Of a stretch of 64,000 nt of DNA, positions 57,680 through 64,000 are shown piece by piece. A program made the translations under genes and the position numbers. Positions within the stretch are counted from its first letter, which is position 1, and each line of letters starts with the position of its first letter. This DNA comes from Diadema setosum (lineage: Eukaryota > Echinodermata > Echinoidea > Diadematoida > Diadematidae), in NCBI RefSeq assembly GCF_964275005.1, contig NC_092693.1, positions 21,658,335 to 21,722,334 of the forward strand, in the 5' to 3' direction. Below the pieces are notes generated by a model. The model saw nothing but the letters and a program-made list of their open reading frames with translations. It did no database searches and had not been told where the DNA came from.

Positions 57680-60315
57680 CGTACATACATACATACATAC
57701 ATAGATACATACATAGATACATAGATAGATAGATAGACAGACGAATAGATATATGGATTTACCAGTAATAGTGACGTAAGGAGAATTATACAAAGACATA
57801 CAAGTGCAGGGTTGGATCAAACTGTGTCATAATTACTTCAGATGAGAAAGCTGCATGATACAGGAAAGAATCAGTTCCACTGAGTTTATTTCTGCATTAT
57901 TTTCAGACCAGTCAGGTGTCAAAGCTGAACCAGTCATAAATAGAACACAAGCATCATTTTCCCACAATACAAGTATCACTGAATCTACTGGTTGAAAACA
58001 AACACTAGATCAAAGCATAAACATGGTTTTATTTCATTAGTATCTCATGCACGTCCATTGTACTCCTGGCTCAACTTATACACACAACAGAATAGAACAT
58101 AACAGTAAATATGATTCTCGTATTACATTAAGGACTTTGCATAATTATGCACACTAATTGTATATGCTTTTTAAATTTACCAAGTGGGCAGAAAACCCAT
58201 GCACGAGGTCCACATTCTGAAGATCAGACCAAAATATGAACTTCATGGCACATATATGTCTGGCTTCTCCAATACCCTCTACGCAGATATCAATGCCTTG
58301 GTGGGTTTGGGTTTTTGTTTGTTTGTTTTCGTTCAGGTAAGAGTGAGCAACTCTGCTTTCACAGATTATCTACTCAATCTTGGCCAATTTTTCCCCCCAA
58401 TAGCATATGCCTCTGAATATGCTTTGTACATTCTTTTACACAGGACACATGGACACACAAATGCGCGCACACACACACACACACATTATAATATCACAGG
58501 GAAACCACATCACTTGAAAGCAAATTGTCTCACATTGGGCATATCAATTTTCGCATAGAGAAGTTGTTATCTTACATAACCCACTGCCTATGGCAACCAA
58601 GTCTAGATAGAAATTTCATAATCTTGGAGGGGAAGCAAATCAAACACCTTATCCACAGGCTGTCGCATAAAATCTGCTGTAGCAATCAAATTTGCTGCCA
58701 GCATTTATTTACTCTACTGCAAGCATCTTTAACTGTTACTGGTGTGGATATTTCTCATTAAAAGCACTGCACACTTGTGCAAGTTGACTACGGTTTCATA
58801 AATGGCTCTATGCTTTTACCTCTCATGGGATCATGGGCAAGACACATGCCCCTATGACCACAGAGTTTAGCCCAATTTGCTGTGTTCTGATGATGAAAAT
58901 TAGCCAATGCGCGGAGCATACACAAAGCAATCTCTGATGGGATTGGGAGAACAGCCCCAATAATGTTCTGTCTGTGGGGAAGCATCACATATGTTCAGCT
59001 ATCACTATTATTCCATGGCAGCACATCCTCAAAAATATTCTGCGCATGAAAGGACATTACAGATGGTTTCAGTTATCAGTTGATCATGTTTGTCATATCA
59101 CTGAATGGTATTTAGACTATTCTACATGTATGTCATATAATAGATTGCATACACAACAACAAATCTACTTGTATTCAGATTGTCCATGAATAGTCTATAC
59201 TCACCTCGCTGCACAGACTTTATACGATTGGTACATACAATTCAGCAACTTACAAAATTTTGTAATACAGTCCGACCGCAATTATCCTGCCCTCTCTTAT
59301 TTATTCCTCACTATTAACTGGATGAGTTCACTCAGACAAGACAAACAAAAATGTGATTTTTAAACTCAATTCAAACTCCTACAAAACCTGAACTACCGTT
59401 TCCATCAGAAACATGTTATGAAGTTTACATTGAAATGTTCTAATTTCTGTAGACAAGGAGTATGATTTTAAGCAGGCTGGCTTTTATGAATTACACCACT
59501 GTTGTTGTGTAAACAACCTACTTAGCTACCGCTGGGTTGGCAGCTACATGTGGCACAAACATGCACATTGCTTTTCCGATATCCATACAAATCGCTTGTC
59601 TGAACAAGCATTGGTCCCGACATGGACAGATAACAGAGGTCAGACTGCATAGGGATTTTGGAGTTCTTGTGGAATTTGCCTCATTAAAAAATCAACAATT
59701 TTCTGGAAGGGATATTCGCGTAGCAAACTGTCAATAAAACTATGGAGACAAGGACATCTAACAAGCAATATTTTCTTGGCACAATAACCAAAATTCAGCA
59801 ATCACAGCCAGTGATGTTAAATGCAACAACATTACTCTGATAGAAAACAAATGAACAAGCTACAACATACAAACAATGTAAGTTTTAGCACTGGAATTAT
59901 GGAAGGATGCTCTGAGCAGGAGATAAGACCACACTGCAGCGGATTGTGATCGTATGGTTTGTCCCGATATACAATAAAGCGTGTCACAACTCAAGCTGGG
60001 TTCAGAAGTGCATGGGCCACTCATCTGACGGTCTGTTCTTCTGTTTTTTCTTGTACTAGATCAGACAGCATTCACGAAAATCATCGCTTGATCCAGATGA
60101 AGAAAAATGATGCTGCTCCTGAGAGGCTGGTTCATGGTATTGAGTCCACAGCGCTGTACACGAAGAGGTGGAGCTTCGGTCATGCCTTACTGTGGTCAAG
60201 AGTCTCAAGAAGGGGTCACTCTGGCTGTGAAATGCTGCTCGGGGTGAGTTCAGAGTACGGAGAAATTTGGGATCCCTGCAGACGGTGGTTCCGGCAAGTA
60301 TTCCAGCTGCAGCCA
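56521..60315. other. Interval between EEPD1 promoter and CFDP1 3' end
   Basis: No coding frame could be supported. It includes the CpG-raised EEPD1 upstream region (to about 56760), GATA/CATA microsatellites (57395-57740), a (CA)n tract at 58465-58487 and presumably the CFDP1 3' UTR adjoining 60315. Confidence 0.5.
57611..57740. repeat. (GATA)n / (CATA)n compound microsatellite
   Basis: Long GATA runs interrupted by CATACATA. Frames through it give artificial Tyr/Ile/Ser repeats. Scattered GATA/CAGA units extend left to about 57395. Confidence 0.95.
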
Positions 60316-60412
60316 TCACCTGAGAATTTTGGTCTGCGACAGTCGAATATCTCTCTCAATCTCGTACTGCCGTACATCGGCCCTCTGGAGAAATTTTTGC
60401 CTCTCGACATAC
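60316..60412 (-). CDS. CFDP1: CFDP1 last exon with stop TGA
   Basis: 97 bases; acceptor CTTGCAG before 60412. It completes Gly, then [31 protein letters not shown] and TGA at 60318-60316. A truncated MITE begins at about 60449, within the intron just upstream of this exon. A minus-strand AATAAA at 59305-59300 is one candidate polyadenylation signal. Confidence 0.93.
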
Positions 60413-61605
60413 CTGCAAGAGAAATGGAACAAAACCTGTGACTTATTAAGAGGACAAGTTCACCCAATTATATGTGTGGTTGAATGAATGCAGTTATATT
60501 AGAAGAACATATCAGTGAAAGTTTGAGGAAAGCTGGACAATCTGTTCAAAAGTTATGAATTTCTTAAGTTTTAGTGCTACCATTACTGGGATGAGAAGAC
60601 TACAACAGTTTGTGATGTCAATGCAGGAAAACGATATAAAGAAAACATGAACAGAATTCAACAGGGAGAACAATATCACCCTTTAACATGTGTCAGTAAC
60701 AACAATTTGAGGGAATGTGTACTTTTCACATATTGGAAAAATTAATGGAATTCTCTTTATATTTCTAAACAAAATAACCCTGATTTAACCCAGTCACACT
60801 TAACAGTCACTACATTTTGCTACATATACATATTTTTTGTTTCAATTGCTGACATAATGCTATCATGCTTTATCATTAATGATGGAATTTTCATAAAGTA
60901 TCCATATCACCAATGAAATCTTAAAAAGTTGAATCCAATATCTGAAACCGACTTTCATTACCTTCAGTCTAGAGCGCTCAGGAAATCTCCAAACAACACT
61001 TTTTGGATGCACAAAGTTAGAGAAAATAGTTTCAACATTATCTTGTGTTGTGGCTCAAACTGAGTTTCCTATTTCCTAAACTTTTAGGAAAAGTTTATGT
61101 GAGAAGAAATGTGAACTCAGAATCTTGACTCTTATCACACTTTGCCTCCCACATCACACATAAATTGCCACGGAATATTACAGTCACATACCATATTTGA
61201 TGAAACATTGTCTCATATTTCTCAAGCCATAACAGAAATACTTCAATTTGTAAGATTTGATCTTAAATCGTCAATCCCCAACTTCCCCCCCATGTCAAAT
61301 CGACATCTGTTTAAATTTCTTTTAGTAGTGTCGTTCCTTAGCCACGTGCAAAGCTAGACAAAGTTAAATGTACTTATCTTGCATTCATGCGATTAAAAAC
61401 ATGAAAACCAAGGAGTTGACTCCAATTTCGATACTTCCTGAAATACAATCAGTGTCCTGCCATATTTCACCCGAGTGAATAGTCTCCACACCCCTACAAA
61501 CCACAATCTTTGTCCTTACCCATCTTTGCCTTTGTTGTGAATTTTCAAGTCCTCTTCAATGCCCTCTGCCTTCTTGAAGTTCATCCAGTCTAGGCGTGAT
61601 TTTTC
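60316..61605 (-). CDS. CFDP1: Craniofacial development protein 1 (CFDP1, BCNT domain), last two exons, 5' part missing
   Basis: Exons 61605-61520 and 60412-60316 encode the C-terminal 60 residues, the conserved BCNT-C domain. CFDP1 is the metazoan relative of yeast Swc5, a subunit of the SWR1/SRCAP-type complex that deposits H2A.Z, and acts in the nucleus. The join gives [49 protein letters not shown] and [11 protein letters not shown], near-identical in pattern to recalled human EKSKLDWESFKEEEGIGEEL, AIHNRGKEG, YIERKAFLDRVDHRQFEIER and DLRLSKMKP. Phase (2 then 1) is consistent. The acidic N-terminal exons were not seen between 61606 and 64000 and presumably lie beyond the right edge. Confidence 0.93.
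60449..60770. mobile_element. Truncated MITE, AAGGACAAG family, in the last CFDP1 intron
   Basis: The left end AGAGGACAAGTTCACC and the GAAAGTTTGAGGAAA region are recognisable, and the homology runs to near TGGAATTCTCTTTATATTTC. The opposite end was not found, so it is a half copy. Confidence 0.65.
61520..61605 (-). CDS. CFDP1: CFDP1 penultimate exon (first half of BCNT-C domain)
   Basis: 86 bases; acceptor CTTGGGCAG before 61605, donor GATGG|GTAAGG at 61520/61519. It starts in phase 0 at EKSRLDW and ends two bases into the Gly of KDG. The trace of conserved LDW and EEGIEED residues is characteristic of BCNT-C. Confidence 0.93.
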
Positions 61606-62261
61606 CTGCCCAAGTCATAAAAAAACAGGTTTAGACACTTCTCTCAAGCAATCAGAAAAGCACACATTTTCTTCTAATAATGAGACAATTCTTACATAAA
61701 GCCTGATCAGCACTGAAATTCCCTTTATTTGTGCATATTCCTAGCCTAAACAACGAAAGCATTAACTTTTTTACATGTCTTGAATCCACTGCTATAAATC
61801 AAGCTTCAACTCTACATAATGTAATGCCATTTACACATTTAGCTCTTGGTATGGAGATGACTGAGATGAATATCTTAATTTGTGGAATTACCACTCTTGA
61901 AGCACTACTGAGACTTGGAAAACAAACAAACTGAACAAATCAATGAAGCTAGTCATTTGATGTTAACAAGAAGAGTATAAGTGCACACACAAACAACTTT
62001 GAACTATATGGTTTCCTTTGATGCTTTCAAATCTAACGTAGTACTAAAATGTGACTTCATGACACACAAACAAATGTAACACAGTACGTTAAACCAAACC
62101 ACTAACAGGGTTTGGGAGCAGTTACTTATTTTGTATATAATAGTATCTTGTGTACCTGTATAATGAAGAATCATTCAAGTATGTAATGTGCATACACAGG
62201 GATCTCGCCAGCGTATATCACCCTTGTCGGCACCGACAAGCGTGCGGTTTGAAGAAACAAT

Positions 62262-62340
62262 TGCCGACAAGGGTAAAACTTGCCGACAAGGGTAACACCA
62301 CGCGTGAACTTGCCGACAAGGGTAACACCACGCGTGAACT
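62262..62340. repeat. 30-bp tandem repeat (TGCCGACAAGGGTAACACC unit)
   Basis: Two identical 30-bp units occupy 62281-62310 and 62311-62340; a shortened unit precedes at 62262-62280. The complementary word CCCTTGTCGG occurs at 62221-62230. It creates a spurious repetitive reading frame. Confidence 0.85.
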
Positions 62341-63356
62341 TGCTTGACGAGCTAAGTTCGGACCAATTTCTCGCCTTTTTTACTCTTTATTATCTGGCTA
62401 GAAAAGAAGCTAGATGTCGAAAGGAGCAGCAGTTTACAAGCGCAAAAAGTTATCCACGCAATCACCGCACCGATCACAACAACGCGGCTCAACATAACGA
62501 CGTACATGTACAGCACATCACACACTTGCTCACTGAATGCGCTCTGATTCAGGATCCACACACACAATATGCACCAGGGAGGTCCACCTCCCTGGTTGTA
62601 CGCACCCAGCCGGCCACAGACAGCCGCCGGTGTGTACGACGGTATTGTGAGAGGGAGAGAGAGGACGGAAAGAGAGGGTCGGAGGCCGAGGGAGGCTGAG
62701 GAAGGCTGACACGTGCTCGCTTGTTGTCACGCTTGTTGTCGGGTTACGCAAAAACAAACGATATGAAATGCATGTCCCCCTCCGCCAAAGGTTGTATTTT
62801 TTTTTTTTTTTTTTGCTGCTTTGGTTTGTTTGTTCCGTTTATCTGCCTGTCTGTCTCTCTATTCGCAAAATAAGTGACCATTTGGGAACAGATTAGGATG
62901 ACATTTTCAGGAACAGTTGGTTGGTAAAATGGCGCAAGGAACAGATGATTAAATTTTGATAGTGATCAGGATTTATAATACCACCGGAATTCACTGCCAG
63001 GATCCAAGATTTTCAGACTTTGTTTCGTATATTTGAAAGGATTCGTATCAATTCTTTAGGAAGCTGGCCATCGGCAATGACGCAAAATATTAGATGCGTT
63101 CAAAGCATTGCCGCAGAGAGAAAATTAACTCTTATCTTTCGTTTAAAAAAGAAAGAAAAAAGAACGTGCGATGGAGTAAGCAAATGCAAATTGTTATTTT
63201 TATTTTTGGTAGTTTCAGCGGGTTATTTTTTGTTCTTTTTATTTAAAAAGCCATGCGTTCCATTTGAGCCTTTTCACTTTCAATGGATTTGTAAACGTCA
63301 TTCGTGAATATTCCATTTTCCTTCTCCGGGCCGACATTTATAGTAATTCTGTCATG

Positions 63357-63380
63357 ATGGTCTTTCAACTCAAGTTCAAC
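63357..63380 (+). other. Possible first-exon end: ATG plus 7 codons then strong donor
   Basis: ATG at 63357 opens MVFQLKFN, directly followed by AAC|GTAAGTAA, a near-perfect donor. This could be the first coding exon of a plus-strand gene running off the right edge, divergent from CFDP1. The peptide is too short to identify and no promoter motif is visible. Confidence 0.2.
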
Positions 63381-64000
63381 GTAAGTAATGCTCCACGTGC
63401 TTCTGGCTTGGTTTGTTAGCAGGTGTGTTAGGGGGCCTTCATGGGCAGAAAATAAATGGATAATCATTCATCAATGTTCCCAGTTGGTTTACATGCTATT
63501 TACACGCTGTTTACGACCACTGAAGCAAGGTGGCAGTACGCGCGGCATTCCTTTATCTGACACCTGGCTTTCGTGGAAATGTCGTGGAAATTTCCACAAG
63601 CCATGATATCAAGTTTCCCCACTGCCTGTGGTCGTGTTTTTTTTTTTTTAATTCTTTATTACGAACATCAATTTGTTCATCTTGAAAAGTGTATCTGTAC
63701 ATTTTTTTGTAATTTGCTTCGAGCACGTGTTTCTTTTTTTTTTTATTGCAGCGTCGGTAACATTTTGTTTTGTTCATCGTCCGTGCATGGCAGGGGTTCA
63801 TAAGAGTAGAACGATAGGAATGACTGGGGAGAAAATAAACTGAAAGAAGGAAGCATCTAGGGCAAGCTGTCTGTTTTTCTCTACACCAGCATCATGGTGT
63901 GTCTGTGTTTATTCATTTTTCTTTTATCATGCTCTTGCTTCAAGGAGCTACGCTTTTCCCGCGTAAAATTAATAATGGATACCGCACGCAGAAGCCCACG

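Larger units (their letters stand above)
61606..64000. other. CFDP1 intron and/or upstream region with a CpG-richer block
   Basis: No further CFDP1 exon was recognised. Between about 62200 and 62760 the sequence is richer in CpG than elsewhere and contains a 30-bp tandem repeat and a 24-base palindrome (62572-62595). Poly-T tracts and AT-rich DNA follow. One promoter-like start codon/donor pair at 63357-63380 is listed separately. Confidence 0.4.

Noticed and set aside
57304-57820. Tyr/Ile/Ser/Leu repetitive frames
   Set aside because: They arise from the GATA/CATA microsatellite and carry no gene signal.
59959-60441. 160-codon plus-strand frame
   Set aside because: It overlaps the last CFDP1 exon antisense; the minus-strand BCNT-C reading is conserved, and this frame has no recognisable domain.
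62280-62699. 139-codon plus-strand frame
   Set aside because: Its start lies in the 30-bp tandem repeat, and the rest has no domain, no splice support and low-complexity Glu/Arg/Gly at the end.
1-64000. Retroviral, LTR, Polinton or LINE remnants
   Set aside because: I looked for reverse transcriptase, integrase, capsid-like or DNA polymerase motifs among the frames on both strands and saw none; long direct terminal repeats were also not evident.

Overview
The window looks like nuclear DNA of a marine invertebrate deuterostome, most likely an echinoderm or a close relative. This is an inference from four things: intron-split genes with GT/AG junctions, closest recalled matches to vertebrate-type proteins, AT-rich noncoding DNA full of microsatellites, and many short palindromic DNA-transposon relics with CpG-rich words such as TTTTCGCG. 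No bacterial-style operon, rRNA, CRISPR array, intact tRNA or recognisable reverse transcriptase was seen.

Three host genes can be reconstructed by joining exons. (1) Plus strand, 2045-5285: a complete four-exon MATCAP/KIAA0895-like gene (microtubule-associated tyrosine carboxypeptidase, 514 residues), whose zinc motif HEIGTH is created across an exon junction. (2) Minus strand, 54702 down to 19970, with a noncoding first exon near 56420: an EEPD1-like gene (two helix-hairpin-helix units followed by an endonuclease/exonuclease/phosphatase domain). Six coding exons were found; one short exon, expected to carry the catalytic glutamate, was not located. (3) Minus strand, 61605-60316: the last two exons of CFDP1 (BCNT domain, Swc5-related chromatin factor); its upstream exons are off the right edge or unrecognised. 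MATCAP and EEPD1 are convergent (tail to tail); CFDP1 lies upstream of EEPD1 in the same orientation. The three are not functionally linked in any obvious way.

Region by region: 1-2044 holds microsatellites, three diverged copies of one repeat and the MATCAP 5' flank. 2045-5285 is MATCAP. 5286-19969 is the MATCAP/EEPD1 convergent interval, with 3' UTRs, small MITEs, a tRNA-derived SINE and one isolated exon-like segment. 19970-56500 is EEPD1, whose large introns host most of the mobile elements: a 2.9-kb element with 34-bp terminal inverted repeats and AGTT duplications (38947-41858), a 1.4-kb foldback element with a nested repeat (42220-43645), a six-unit tandem array with a perfect AGGTCA direct repeat in each unit (35759-36720), a young 188-bp element with a perfect 9-bp target duplication (51663-51850), and several families of 150-560-bp MITEs. 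56500-60315 is intergenic with GATA/CATA microsatellites. 60316-64000 is CFDP1 plus a CpG-richer stretch with a 30-bp tandem repeat.

The most promising candidates for undescribed biology are the 38947-41858 element, which carries scattered internal copies of its subterminal motif but no transposase, and the nuclear-receptor-like tandem array. Gene names rest on recalled family sequences and reading of splice sites, not on database searches.
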